Counted from the stretch's first letter, positions 16,741-25,508 are shown. The stretch: DNA of 64,000 nucleotides from Nostoc sp. PCC 7107 (GCF_000316625.1 NC_019676.1:4172501-4236500); one strand, 5' to 3'. A program made the numbers and translations. Notes: generated by a model not told the origin, from the sequence alone.

Positions 16741-18792
16741 ATGCCTTTCTCCGATTTCACCAACCCTTATCAAAATCCAGCTGACATACCACAGAATTAT
16801 CGCCAGCATATAAATCTACTGAAGTTATTTAAAGCTGATGGTTCTTATGTGCGTCCAGCAGAAGACCCTGTGACGATGTGGGCGCTTCAGATTTTAGTAG
16901 AAGAGTACGGTGTTCCACTAGAGGCAATGGAACTAGAACTAAATTCAGATTTTGCCGAGGGAACTTATCAAGGTGGGCGACGCTATCAAGGACGGGCAGA
17001 CCTTGTAGTTTACGATGACCGTTATGCTGATTCTGTAGGTAATTTGGATGTAGCCTTCATTATGGTGGAGGCTATGGAACCAAGTAAAAAAGTTGGCGGG
17101 ACTGAAGGCGAAGGTTGGGTTGATCATCTTAACCGACTCAATGCTTACATGAGTGCTTCACCATCTGCCCGTTATGCGATTTTAACCAGTGGTAAACATA
17201 CAGTAATTTATCGTCGTGACCTTGACTACCCACGCAAGTTAGAACCTATTGGCGATTTACCTAAATATGAAAGCGCCCGTGAAGCCGCACAGCACAGCCC
17301 TTATACTGTAATCCTTAATCCCAGTGAACCAGATGGGATTCAAACTGGACTAACGCCACTAACTCGTGATAAATTTCGGGAGGTTTTGGGAGACACACGA
17401 TCTGGTTGTCACTCTATTCTGAGAGATAACGAGGGTTTGCAGCCACAAGAAGCCGTTGATGCAATGGTTAAATTCTTGTTTGCTAAGTGGTATGACGAAC
17501 AGGCAACAATTGACTTGGTAAAGCAAACAGGAGAATCACGGGCTTATGTATTTAGTGTTAGTAATGAAACTGACCCAGAACGTTTATTAGTTCAAGTTAG
17601 AGACTCTTTTGAAAAAGCCAAGCAGTGGGAACGGGACACACTAGCGAGAAAATTTGGTGATGATTTGGGTGTGCGTTTGGCATTTAATGAAGCTGATGTG
17701 TTGCAATTCAAGCCACACACGACAATGGAAATCGTCAAGCGTTTACAGCCTTGGAGTTTGCGAAAATCTTCAGCAGATGTCAAAGGTGGAGTATTTGAGG
17801 ATTTTTTAAGCAAGACTTTTCGGGATGATTTGGGGCAATATTTCACACCTACACCAGTAATTAATTTAATGGTAGGGATTTTGCAACCTACAGTAAATGA
17901 TTATGTTGGCGATCCTGCTTGCGGTTCAGCGCGGATTTTGACGCACGTTTTGGATTATGTGCGTAAGCAGGAGTATGCAAAAGCAATAGCAAATAATGGT
18001 GGTAGTGCTGAAGGGATTAATCCTGAAGAACCAACCCAAGAGTTTATCAAGTTTCGAGATAATCATTTATTTGGTGCTGAATATTCTCGAAATGTGATGC
18101 ACGTAGCGCGAGTTAATACTTTAATGAATGGCGCACAATATGCCGATTTAAAGGTAATGGATTCGCTGGAGCGATTGGGTAGCATTACAGGAGGAATTAC
18201 AGAGGGGCTTCCAGAACGTCCAGGTTTTTATCTGGGAGGGTTGACGATGATTTTAACTAATCCTCCCTTTGGTTCTAAATTGACAAATGAAAATGTTTTG
18301 AAGGACTTTGCTGGACGAGATGGAGTGACAAAAAAAAAGGGCAAGGTTGTTAAAAGTATTCCTCAAGAAGTTGCTTTTTTAAATCGTTGTTTGGAATATC
18401 TTGCACCAAATGGAAAGTTAGCAATTGTTTTGCCTGATGGGTTATTAGCGAATAGTTCAACGCAAGATGTACGCGACTGGATTTTACGCTGGGCTAGATT
18501 GAAAGCAGTGCTGAGTTTACCACAAGAAACATTTGCACCTTATGGTGCTGGTGTTAAATCTAGTATCTTAGTTTTAGAAAAACGAGCTATTGCTCTTGCT
18601 ATTGGAGAACAAATTGAAATTAATCAGATAGTTGTAGAGGAAGAAGACTATAAAGTTTATATGGCAAGAATTGATGATATTGGTTATGACGCTTCTGGGC
18701 GTTCAAAAGTAAAAGAAGAAGAGGCTTCATTTTGCTCTGAAATACAATCAACTATAAAGACCTTCCATGAAAAATTAGGATGGTGTATTTAA
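16741..18792 (+). CDS. nuclease-like N-terminal domain fused to N6-adenine DNA methyltransferase
   Basis: 683 residues. Residues 40-160 match the HsdR N-terminal-like fold (HSDR_N_2): ELELNSDFAEGTYQGGRRYQ, RADLVVYDDR with D87, and FIMVEAMEPSKK. In active PD-(D/E)xK enzymes the last motif is E-x-K; here it reads E110-A-M112, so the catalytic lysine seems lost. Residues about 340-640 form an HsdM-type methylase: FEDFLSKTFRDDLGQYFTPT, SAM motif GDPACGSA (390-397), FGAEYSRNVMHVARVNTLMN, and catalytic NPPF (507-510). Nuclease-like plus methylase in one chain with a separate S subunit recalls BcgI-type (type IIB) systems. No HsdR helicase lies nearby. The S gene begins 3 bases after the stop. Modification without cutting, or restriction by an unseen partner, are both open. 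Confidence 0.85.
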   Translation: MPFSDFTNPYQNPADIPQNYRQHINLLKLFKADGSYVRPAEDPVTMWALQILVEEYGVPLEAMELELNSDFAEGTYQGGRRYQGRADLVVYDDRYADSVGNLDVAFIMVEAMEPSKKVGGTEGEGWVDHLNRLNAYMSASPSARYAILTSGKHTVIYRRDLDYPRKLEPIGDLPKYESAREAAQHSPYTVILNPSEPDGIQTGLTPLTRDKFREVLGDTRSGCHSILRDNEGLQPQEAVDAMVKFLFAKWYDEQATIDLVKQTGESRAYVFSVSNETDPERLLVQVRDSFEKAKQWERDTLARKFGDDLGVRLAFNEADVLQFKPHTTMEIVKRLQPWSLRKSSADVKGGVFEDFLSKTFRDDLGQYFTPTPVINLMVGILQPTVNDYVGDPACGSARILTHVLDYVRKQEYAKAIANNGGSAEGINPEEPTQEFIKFRDNHLFGAEYSRNVMHVARVNTLMNGAQYADLKVMDSLERLGSITGGITEGLPERPGFYLGGLTMILTNPPFGSKLTNENVLKDFAGRDGVTKKKGKVVKSIPQEVAFLNRCLEYLAPNGKLAIVLPDGLLANSSTQDVRDWILRWARLKAVLSLPQETFAPYGAGVKSSILVLEKRAIALAIGEQIEINQIVVEEEDYKVYMARIDDIGYDASGRSKVKEEEASFCSEIQSTIKTFHEKLGWCI

Positions 18793-18795
18793 TAA

Positions 18796-20205
18796 ATGGA
18801 AGATACTATCATTGCAATTAGCCGATTAAGAAATAAAAAAAAATGGGCTTATTCATTTCATTCTGAATCATCTCTTCAAACTGAAGAATACTTAAAAAAT
18901 ACTAGTTTTGAAATTCAGAAACTAGGAAAATTAGTTGCAGAAATTACTGATGGTTTACATTCTACTCGTCATTATGTAGATGATGGCATAATAGTGTTAG
19001 CAGTTAGGAATATAACTGAATTTGGTTTAGATTTATCTAATAAAAAAATGATAAATCAAGCAGAACATGAGCATTTTAAACGCTCACAAGTACAGCCAGG
19101 AGATTTGTTAGTTACTATCACAGGAAGGTTAGGAACTGCATTAGTATATACATCTGAAAAGCCTGCAAATCTTAGCGCCCATGTTGCCCGTGTAAAAGTT
19201 CATGCTAATAAAGTCAATCCTTACTATTTAGCAGCATACCTAAATTCAAATTTTGGAAAACAGTTACTTAATGAACATTCGATCGGAAGTCTATATCCAC
19301 ATATTAACGTTAATGGACTTCAAAATGTGCAAATTATTCTTCCTCGGAGACATATTCAAGATCGCATTGCCCAAATAATGCAGGATGCTTACATAGTAAA
19401 TAAGAAAAAACTAGCAGAAATAGAAGCTTTGCTCAATAACTTTGATGAGTTTGTAATGAAGGAGATGGGTTTGTCTTCTATTATATTTAAAGATGAAAAA
19501 GACTTTACTGTAAATATTAAACAAATGAGAGGTGGTAGATTTGACCTAGACTTATATAATACTAAGTATATAAATCTTATTTCATCTCTCAGAAAAGAAT
19601 TTAATTTAAATCTAAAAAAACTAGTATCCATTACTGAACCAATTACAAGCGGGACAACTCCATTAAACTCACAGTATCTAGAAACAGGAATCCCCTTCTT
19701 ACGAGTGCAAAATATTAGTAATGAGGGAATTTTAAATTGGGAGAACTGCTTATTTGTTTCTGAAGAATTTGCTCAAACTATCCATCGTTCTAATATTAAA
19801 GATGGGGATATATTACTTGTTATTGTTGGTGCAACTATTGGGAAATGCGCTGTTGTTATGGGTGTTAATTCCATAACGGTAATTAATCAAGCTCTTGCAC
19901 GCATTAGAGTTAAAAAAGATATTCCTATAAATCCTAATTACCTCCAAGCTTTTTTAAGCTGCCCAGCAGGACAAATCCAAATCTCTGCCTTAAAAAGACC
20001 TGTGGCTCAAGGTAATTTAAGTCTTACAGAAACAGGACAAATACTTATTCCTATTATTCCTGATGAAGTTCAAAATGCCATAACCAAGGAAATGGAGCAT
20101 CGTCGATTCCTTATCAAGAAATTACGCAAAGAAGCAAAGCAAATTATTATAGAAGCAAAAGCCTGTGTAGAACGGATGATATTAGGAGAAGAAGAGGTGA
20201 CATGA
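18796..20205 (+). CDS. type I/IIB-like specificity subunit (HsdS)
   Basis: 469 residues with two target-recognition domains. TRD1 is about 30-195 (GDLLVTITGRLGTALVYT), followed by a conserved helical spacer (about 190-225). TRD2 is about 255-425 (GTTPLNSQYLETGIPFLRVQ, GDILLVIVGATIGKC), followed by a second helix at the C-terminus (EHRRFLIKKLRKEAKQIIIE). Two TRDs predict a bipartite target. The ATG is three bases after the methylase stop, so they are one operon; it overlaps the next gene by 4 bases. AT-rich with lysine runs, unlike the methylase, as is usual for exchanged S genes. Confidence 0.88.
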   Translation: MEDTIIAISRLRNKKKWAYSFHSESSLQTEEYLKNTSFEIQKLGKLVAEITDGLHSTRHYVDDGIIVLAVRNITEFGLDLSNKKMINQAEHEHFKRSQVQPGDLLVTITGRLGTALVYTSEKPANLSAHVARVKVHANKVNPYYLAAYLNSNFGKQLLNEHSIGSLYPHINVNGLQNVQIILPRRHIQDRIAQIMQDAYIVNKKKLAEIEALLNNFDEFVMKEMGLSSIIFKDEKDFTVNIKQMRGGRFDLDLYNTKYINLISSLRKEFNLNLKKLVSITEPITSGTTPLNSQYLETGIPFLRVQNISNEGILNWENCLFVSEEFAQTIHRSNIKDGDILLVIVGATIGKCAVVMGVNSITVINQALARIRVKKDIPINPNYLQAFLSCPAGQIQISALKRPVAQGNLSLTETGQILIPIIPDEVQNAITKEMEHRRFLIKKLRKEAKQIIIEAKACVERMILGEEEVT

Positions 20206-20675
20206 AGGAGGGGAACAAATATCAGCCACTCCTTGAGTTTTTGCGTGGCAGTGATCAAAATGAAATAACTCTATCATTTGCTGAAATTGAGACTTTAATA
20301 AATGATGTTTTGCCTGAATCAGCAAGAAATAAACAGGCATGGTGGAGTAACCGCAAACAAGGCTCATCACAAGCTTACGCTTGGATGAAAGCTGGATATC
20401 GTGTTGAGGAAGTGGATTTTGATCAGCAACAAGTGATGTTCCGTAAACCTCCTGATAAATATCAAGTTCAGCTTCAGGGTGATACTTTACTGTGGAATGC
20501 TGAGTTAATCAAAGCACTGCGGCAACACATGGATTTAACACAAGCGGAGTTTGCACAAAGGCTAGGTGTGCGACAAGCAACAGTGAGCCAATGGGAAAAA
20601 AGTGTATATGAGCCGACTTTAGCCACATCTAGGTATCTGACCTTAATTGCAAAACAAGCTGGATTCAAAATTTAA
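20202..20675 (+). CDS. two-domain HTH protein, likely controller of the methylase operon
   Basis: 157 residues, start overlapping the specificity gene stop (ATGA). Residues 5-82 form a small domain with YQPLLEFLRG, SFAEIETLINDVLP, AWWSN (W47-W48) and AWMKAGYRVEEVDF, a pattern found next to restriction-modification and other defence genes (DUF7662-like, from memory). Residues 101-155 are an XRE-type helix-turn-helix (LTQAEFAQRLGVRQATVSQWE). By position and fold it could be a C-protein that times expression of modification and any nuclease. DNA-binding target unknown. Confidence 0.75.
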   Translation: MKEGNKYQPLLEFLRGSDQNEITLSFAEIETLINDVLPESARNKQAWWSNRKQGSSQAYAWMKAGYRVEEVDFDQQQVMFRKPPDKYQVQLQGDTLLWNAELIKALRQHMDLTQAEFAQRLGVRQATVSQWEKSVYEPTLATSRYLTLIAKQAGFKI

Positions 20676-20747
20676 ACTAAATCTATTTACATAATAATAC
20701 TTTACCGCATATATTGTTTTTTAGTCAAACATTTTATTCGGTAGAGC

Positions 20748-21081
20748 ATGAATATTGAAAACACCGAACCCAAAGCCCTCTTCCTCTCCCCCGACGGCAA
20801 CGTATACCCAGACAACCTAATTTGCTCCGGCATCATCCCCGCAGAACTCGACGGCAAACCCTGCCCCCATTCCCAAGCAGGGCGCTTTCCTGGAGTCAGA
20901 CCCCTCAATCCTGGAGACTCAAACTACACCATCGACAAAGGAAAACCAGGCGACCTCTGCCCAATCTGCGCCAAACAACAACTTGCACACCTTGGACACT
21001 GGCAAGGTCACAGAAATCAAATATTCCCTGAAGAACTTCTATCATTACGCTTGTTCAAGTGCCGGATGTGGCTATGGCTAG
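20748..21081 (+). pseudogene. cysteine-containing hypothetical gene with apparent frameshift
   Basis: The first frame (20748 to about 20980) codes a plausible protein with LFLSPDGNVYPDN, GKPCPHSQAGRFPGV and GDLCPICAKQQ. After that the frame turns into unlikely sequence and runs to 21137. In the +1 frame from 20983 the reading LDTGKVTEIKYSLKNFYHYA, with C and G residues after it, ends at a TAG at 21079-21081 and looks like the true C-terminus. A one-base indel near CAAACAACAACTT (about 20972-20984) would join the two. Either a recent pseudogene, a sequence error or programmed shifting. A zinc-binding role is possible from the CPxC and CxxxxC cysteines; function unknown. Confidence 0.55.
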
Positions 21082-21281
21082 TTGTCCCAGGACTGCACGA
21101 TCGCAACGCAACCCAGCTTTTACCGCAAAAGCTATGAGATGAGAGTGTTTAGAAGCGATGAAAACACACTCAAACTTACAGCAACCCCGCAACAAAAATA
21201 CAAATCTTGTCAGAAGCCAGCAAATAAGTTTCCAAGGCTTCCTGCTGGCTCTTGGCTCCCTAACAAAAGGAGACATTCACC

Positions 21282-21491
21282 ATGATAAAACCAGTTATTG
21301 TCCAAAATCATCCTTGGGTAATAGTAAAAACTGTAGTGATTACCCAATCTCACACCGTCGCCCGTTTTGCTAACCGCCAAGATGCAGACGACCATTTAAG
21401 ATTTTTGCGTCGAACTATTCCCAACGGAGGTTTTGAGATTATGTTTGAACCACCAGATGATGTAAGAGAAGAAAAAAGGAGTCTAAATTAG
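21282..21491 (+). CDS. conserved-looking small protein of unknown function
   Basis: 69 residues. AAAGGAGA lies about 8 bases before the ATG. The sequence VKTVVITQSHTVARFANRQD then DDHLRFLRRTIPNGGFEI reads as a compact alpha/beta domain with normal composition. Such short proteins are common in Nostoc genomes but I do not recognise a named family. It closes the accessory island; the MITE-like element copy 2 begins 25 bases after its stop. Confidence 0.6.
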   Translation: MIKPVIVQNHPWVIVKTVVITQSHTVARFANRQDADDHLRFLRRTIPNGGFEIMFEPPDDVREEKRSLN

Positions 21492-21516
21492 GCTCCTAAA
21501 AAATTTGGGGTAAAAG

Positions 21517-21633
21517 GGCAGTTAGAAACCGCGTCTACACAGGCAAAACCCACCTCCGTGGGTTTCAAAAATTCAATTTTTCCTTAGTCCGCGAAGGCGG
21601 ACTTTGTTTGTGTAGCCGCGAATTCTATTCGCC
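21517..21633 (-). mobile_element. MITE-like palindromic element, copy 2 (inverted)
   Basis: Read on the - strand it begins GGCGAATAGAATTCGCGGCT, then the hairpin GTCCGC/GCGGAC, an A-rich spacer, a second hairpin (ACCCAC/GTGGGT) and the opposite end with CGCGTCTACAC. Same plan and nearly the same length as copy 1, opposite orientation. The two copies bracket the 5.4 kb accessory island between ndhD and ndhF. Confidence 0.75.
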
Positions 21634-21657
21634 CTGGCTCTAATTTGACTACACAAA

Positions 21658-23751
21658 TCAGGTCACACCAAAAACGATCACTAAGCCTAAAACTGCACCA
21701 AACACAATCAAGGCATAGAATTGAACGCGACCGTTTTCTAAATATTTCAACCCTTCGCCGCTGACTAGGGTGAAAAAGCCTGTCAAGTTGACAGCACCAT
21801 CAACAACGCGGAAGTCAACCTCCATGACTTGTCTAGCTAGGCGACGCAAGCCAAGGACGAAGACGCGATGGTAAATGTCATCAAAGTACCACTTGTTGAG
21901 GGATAGTTCGTACAGAGGTTTGATTTTAGCAGCGATCGCAGCGGGGTCAATTTTCCCGCGCAAGTACATCAAGGAAGCTAAGGTAATCCCAATCAAGGAA
22001 ATCCCCACTGAAGCCCCCGCCATAATATAAAATTCCGTCGGGTCGAACTCGGCGGCTTTTTCTAGAACTTCGGTGAGAGTTTCGTTGGGTGAGTAAATAA
22101 ATTCCTCAAAGTAATTGGCAAAGGGAGTCCCCACCAAACCAATCAAAATCGAAGGCACGGCCAGCACTACTAATGGTAATGTCATTGTCCACGGTGATTC
22201 ATGGGGAGAATCGCTGTGATGACCATGAGAATCATGATGGTCTCCTGTGGCAGCTAACTCACCGTGTTTCATTGCCCCAGGTCCAAAATTCGGGGCTGGT
22301 TCGGCGGTTTGTAATTCGAGAATGATTGTCGATGCTTTTTTCAGCTTGTCTTTGATTTTCTCGTCATTTCCCCGGAATTTGCCTTCAAATGTCATGAAAT
22401 ACATTCTGAACATATAGAAAGCAGTAATACCAGCCGTTAGCCAGCCAATAATCCACAGAAATGGGTTGGCCTCAAATGCCTTACCGAGAATTTCATCTTT
22501 TGACCAAAAACCAGCAAAAGGAGGCATCCCGGAAATGGCCAAGCAACCAATCAAGAAGGTTGTAGCTGTGACGGGCATATATTTCCGCAGTTTACCCATC
22601 AGCCGCATATCCTGGGCTAAAGCAGGGTCATGACCGACGACTCCTTCCATCCCATGAATCACAGAACCAGAACCTAAAAACAGCATCGCCTTGAAATAAG
22701 CGTGAGTCATCAGGTGGAACAAGCCAGCACTGTAAGCGCCTACTCCCATCGCCATCACCATGTAACCCAATTGGGAAATGGTGGAGTATGCCAAGCCTTT
22801 TTTGATGTCGTTCTGCGTAATCGCAATTGTCGCCCCTAAAAACGCTGTAAATGCCCCAGTAAAGGCAATGACGTTCATGGCGGCGGGTACGTGTTCAAAA
22901 ACAGGGTACATCCGGGCAACGAGGAATACACCTGCTGCCACCATTGTGGCGGCGTGGATTAAGGCAGAAATGGGTGTCGGGCCTTCCATCGCGTCTGGTA
23001 GCCAGACATGGAGGGGGAATTGTGCCGATTTTGCCACTGGGCCTAAGAAAACCAAAATTGCAAACAGAACTGCGAGAAAATTGCTAATTGTACCTGATTG
23101 CACTAGTTGAGCGAGGCGATCGCCCATGATATGAAAGTCGAAACTGCCGGTTGCCCAAAACAGTCCCAAAATACCGAGTAATAGACCAAAGTCACCGACT
23201 CGGTTGGTGACAAATGCTTTTTGACAGGCATCTGCCGCTGACTTGCGATCGTACCAAAAGCCGACCAGCAAGTAGGAACACATCCCCACCAGTTCCCAGA
23301 AGATATAAATTTGCACTAAGTTGGGGCTGATCACCAGACCCAACATTGAGGAGCCGAATAAGCTCAGATAAGCGTAAAACCTTACATATCCTGGATCATG
23401 TGCCATGTAGCCATCGGTGTAGACCATGACTAGAAAGGCTACGGTTGTCACAATTACCAGCATGAGGGCAGTTAGATGGTCAATAGTGTAGCCCATGCTC
23501 AGGTGAAAATTCCCGGCTGCGGCCCATTCCAAGGTACGAAGATAAGTCGGATGTCCTTGAATTTGACTCCAGAGCAAGGCAAACGACAAACCCATCGCTG
23601 CTCCCATCAAGGAGATAATCAACACAGCGTTGAGTTGTCTTAGGCTGTTAGTCACCTGATTTATCGAAATTAATCCCAAACCGACCAGCATTGCCCCTAA
23701 CAGAGGGAATACTGGAATCAGCCAGGCATATTCATAGATTGCTTCCATCAC
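21658..23751 (-). CDS. ndhF: NAD(P)H-quinone oxidoreductase subunit 5 (NdhF1-type)
   Basis: 697 residues, about 16 membrane helices plus a His/Asp-rich hydrophilic loop (HGELAATGDHHDSHGHH, about 495-515) before the lateral helix region. Core words are DRVGDFGLLLGI-like NRVGDFGLLLGILGLFWATG, FPLHVWLPDAMEGPTPISAL and KKGLAYSTISQLGYM. It is the distal proton-pumping subunit of NDH-1 in the thylakoid membrane. The start is the ATG at 23749-23751, opening MMEAIYEYAWLIPVFPLLGA. The leader carries a hairpin at 23785-23824. The downstream element copy 2 and the island separate it from ndhD. Confidence 0.93.
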   Translation of the reverse strand: MMEAIYEYAWLIPVFPLLGAMLVGLGLISINQVTNSLRQLNAVLIISLMGAAMGLSFALLWSQIQGHPTYLRTLEWAAAGNFHLSMGYTIDHLTALMLVIVTTVAFLVMVYTDGYMAHDPGYVRFYAYLSLFGSSMLGLVISPNLVQIYIFWELVGMCSYLLVGFWYDRKSAADACQKAFVTNRVGDFGLLLGILGLFWATGSFDFHIMGDRLAQLVQSGTISNFLAVLFAILVFLGPVAKSAQFPLHVWLPDAMEGPTPISALIHAATMVAAGVFLVARMYPVFEHVPAAMNVIAFTGAFTAFLGATIAITQNDIKKGLAYSTISQLGYMVMAMGVGAYSAGLFHLMTHAYFKAMLFLGSGSVIHGMEGVVGHDPALAQDMRLMGKLRKYMPVTATTFLIGCLAISGMPPFAGFWSKDEILGKAFEANPFLWIIGWLTAGITAFYMFRMYFMTFEGKFRGNDEKIKDKLKKASTIILELQTAEPAPNFGPGAMKHGELAATGDHHDSHGHHSDSPHESPWTMTLPLVVLAVPSILIGLVGTPFANYFEEFIYSPNETLTEVLEKAAEFDPTEFYIMAGASVGISLIGITLASLMYLRGKIDPAAIAAKIKPLYELSLNKWYFDDIYHRVFVLGLRRLARQVMEVDFRVVDGAVNLTGFFTLVSGEGLKYLENGRVQFYALIVFGAVLGLVIVFGVT

Positions 23752-23784
23752 TGACGCGTAATTTTAGAATTCTTGACTAGCTTA

Positions 23785-23824
23785 GGACAGTTTTGCGGCG
23801 GCTGTCCTCCGCAGGCAACTGTCC
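23785..23824 (-). promoter_or_regulatory. hairpin in the ndhF leader
   Basis: GGACAGTT (23785-23792) pairs with AACTGTCC (23817-23824) and the stem continues with TGCGG (23794-23798) / CCGCA (23809-23813). A second CTGTCC (23802-23807) allows a competing shorter hairpin with the same GGACAG. It lies 34-73 bp before the ndhF start. Attenuation or mRNA stability are possible; inference only. Confidence 0.5.
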
Positions 23825-23867
23825 AGGTTGGAACTGTTAATAATTGTGACACACACCCCTGATGATA

Positions 23868-23900
23868 AAATACCCCACTCAAGTGTGATTGGGTGGGGTA
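23868..23900 (-). terminator. terminator of the thioredoxin gene
   Basis: On the - strand TACCCCAC (23900-23893) pairs with GTGGGGTA (23878-23871), followed by TTTTATC. It lies 92 bp after the thioredoxin stop; AGTCA-type inverted repeats fill the space between. Confidence 0.65.
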
Positions 23901-23991
23901 ATTAAGCATGGTTTTAGATTTAGTCAAAAGTCCATAGTCAACAGTGCATAGTTAACAATAAAAATTATTAACCATTGACTATTGACTCATA

Positions 23992-24378
23992 TTATGCAGT
24001 ACGACATTCTAAATCTGCTGTTTGGGGATGGTTGTATGTTTTAGAACGTTTGGTGTAGGTGAGCTTGATTTCTTCTAACGCCAGACGTAAATCGTCTCTA
24101 CCACGAAAACCTTCTAGGCGATGTCGGATAATTCCGTTTTCTACTAAAAGTAAAGTGGGTAGTGACTTGAGACGATAAGTATTAGATAGTTGGAAGTTTT
24201 CATCAGCATTAACCCCCACCAATTTAATTTGCTCTCCGCATTGAGATTTAAATTGCAACAATAAAGGGTGAATAATGCGGCATAAGCCGCACCAAGGTGC
24301 TTCAAAATTCACTAAAACAGGTACTGGAGATTCTAAAACTTCTTGAGTAAATGTCTGCTCACTAACCGACAACACCAT
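23992..24378 (-). CDS. thioredoxin-like protein with WCGLC site
   Basis: 128 residues from the ATG at 24376-24378, preferred because CGAGGCATC gives a GAGG ribosome site directly before it; a further upstream in-frame ATG lacks one. Thioredoxin fold with active site WCGLC (C30, C33) in place of the usual WCGPC, cis-proline in LPTLLLVENG, and a C-terminal extension of about 20 residues rich in T, H and R ending in a further cysteine. Redox potential will differ from standard TrxA. A perfect TATAAT stands just 11-16 bases before the GAGG, so the leader would be very short if used. Cytosolic; targets unknown. Confidence 0.88.
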   Translation of the reverse strand: MVLSVSEQTFTQEVLESPVPVLVNFEAPWCGLCRIIHPLLLQFKSQCGEQIKLVGVNADENFQLSNTYRLKSLPTLLLVENGIIRHRLEGFRGRDDLRLALEEIKLTYTKRSKTYNHPQTADLECRTA

Positions 24379-24475
24379 GATGCCTCGAAAATTATAGGGT
24401 TTTAATATCAAACTAGCTATCAGCAGGGAGAATTGCCAACCCAGTCAGTACCCATCTATGAATCAGCATTCAGGA

Positions 24476-24610
24476 TTAAGATGATTCAAAAATTTCTTCT
24501 GCTTTGATTTTAACTCTGATAAAAAAGCCAGCGCGATTGTCACATTGGCATTTTGATTTTTTAACTCCTGATTGCTGCTGCGATAGAGGGCGTTGAAAAT
24601 GCTGTGCCAT
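24476..24610 (-). CDS. small basic CxC-motif protein
   Basis: 44 codons: MAQHFQRPLSQQQSGVKKS, then KCQCDNRAGFF and IRVKIKAEEIFESS. GAG stands six bases before the ATG (GAGAATTTA). Composition, the CxC pair and the alternating IRVKIKAEE strand make it look coded rather than random. It lies on the same strand between the thioredoxin and NnrU genes. I know no family for it; a metal- or RNA-binding role is possible. Confidence 0.5.
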   Translation of the reverse strand: MAQHFQRPLSQQQSGVKKSKCQCDNRAGFFIRVKIKAEEIFESS

Positions 24611-24785
24611 TAAATTCTCAACCAAAGTATTTGATCAGCGACTTACCACTACATGAAGATCAAACTGGCTAAGTTTACCCCCACTGACAACTAGTTGATT
24701 TGATTCTATATTGATTTGGGAGCAATTGATAAGTGGAAATTTTCATTCACTCAGATTTTTTGTTGATGGCAGGGATCAGCAAAAA

Positions 24786-25508
24786 TCACCATCCTATCTT
24801 ACTAGTTCCTACTATCAATAGTGGATGTGACCACCAAAGCAGACCGACAAAAATTACTACCCCTAAATAAGCCGGACGAATAAATTCCTGCCATAAGATA
24901 GATTGACGACCATCAATAATTGCCTTAAAAGGCATGATAGAAGTTCTTTGCTTCACAAGTTCAAAAGCTTCGCCGTAACGTTGGGATAAACGGCGATCGC
25001 CATGCCAAACTCCAAATAAGTGATGTAATACTAATCCCAGAGATGTTACCAGAGTAAAACTAGTCCCTAGCCACAGACTATGGGCAATACACCAAATAAC
25101 TTGTCCTACCATCTGGGGATGACGGGTAATGCGGATAATGCCCGTTTCGTACAGATGGACTTGGGGCTTTTGAATAGCCGCAATTTCTAGTAGATTGAAG
25201 GTGGCAGGATACAAAAACAAAAACGAAATTGCTGACAACACCCAAACTACAGCCTTTACCCCTGGTAATCCCTGTACCTGCCAAATTTGCCAGCCATCAT
25301 AGCGGTGATTAAAAAAGTAAATAATTAAGATGACAGCCAACGGTAAACTAACTAATGCAAATAAAATGCGATAAAGCCTTGCTCCTATATGCTTCTCAGC
25401 CAATGGACGTAGAGCAGCCCCGCCACTGTGGGCGATCGCAAAAGCAAATTGTAACCCCAACATGACAAAATGACTGGGAGTAAACCAAGGATCGGGCATC
25501 GTAGACAT
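24786..25508 (-). CDS. NnrU / Z-ISO-like membrane protein
   Basis: 240 residues, six or seven membrane helices. NnrU-family features: an early helix with HFVMLGLQFAFAIAHSGGAAL, central GIIRITRHPQMVGQVIWC, and HLFGVWHGDRRLSQRYGEAF. The histidines in AHSGG, RHPQ, AHSLW and HHLFGVWH are candidates for the heme ligands of the plant 15-cis-zeta-carotene isomerase Z-ISO, which belongs to this family; cyanobacterial relatives are thought to do the same step of carotenoid synthesis. The start could also be the ATG three codons later. Upstream lies the divergent rbcR. Confidence 0.75.
   Translation of the reverse strand: MSTMPDPWFTPSHFVMLGLQFAFAIAHSGGAALRPLAEKHIGARLYRILFALVSLPLAVILIIYFFNHRYDGWQIWQVQGLPGVKAVVWVLSAISFLFLYPATFNLLEIAAIQKPQVHLYETGIIRITRHPQMVGQVIWCIAHSLWLGTSFTLVTSLGLVLHHLFGVWHGDRRLSQRYGEAFELVKQRTSIMPFKAIIDGRQSILWQEFIRPAYLGVVIFVGLLWWSHPLLIVGTSKIGW

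Noticed and set aside
16741-20675. Complete type I restriction system, BREX or DISARM
   Set aside because: No HsdR helicase, PglX/PglZ, BrxC or DrmA-like genes; only methylase fusion, S subunit and HTH.
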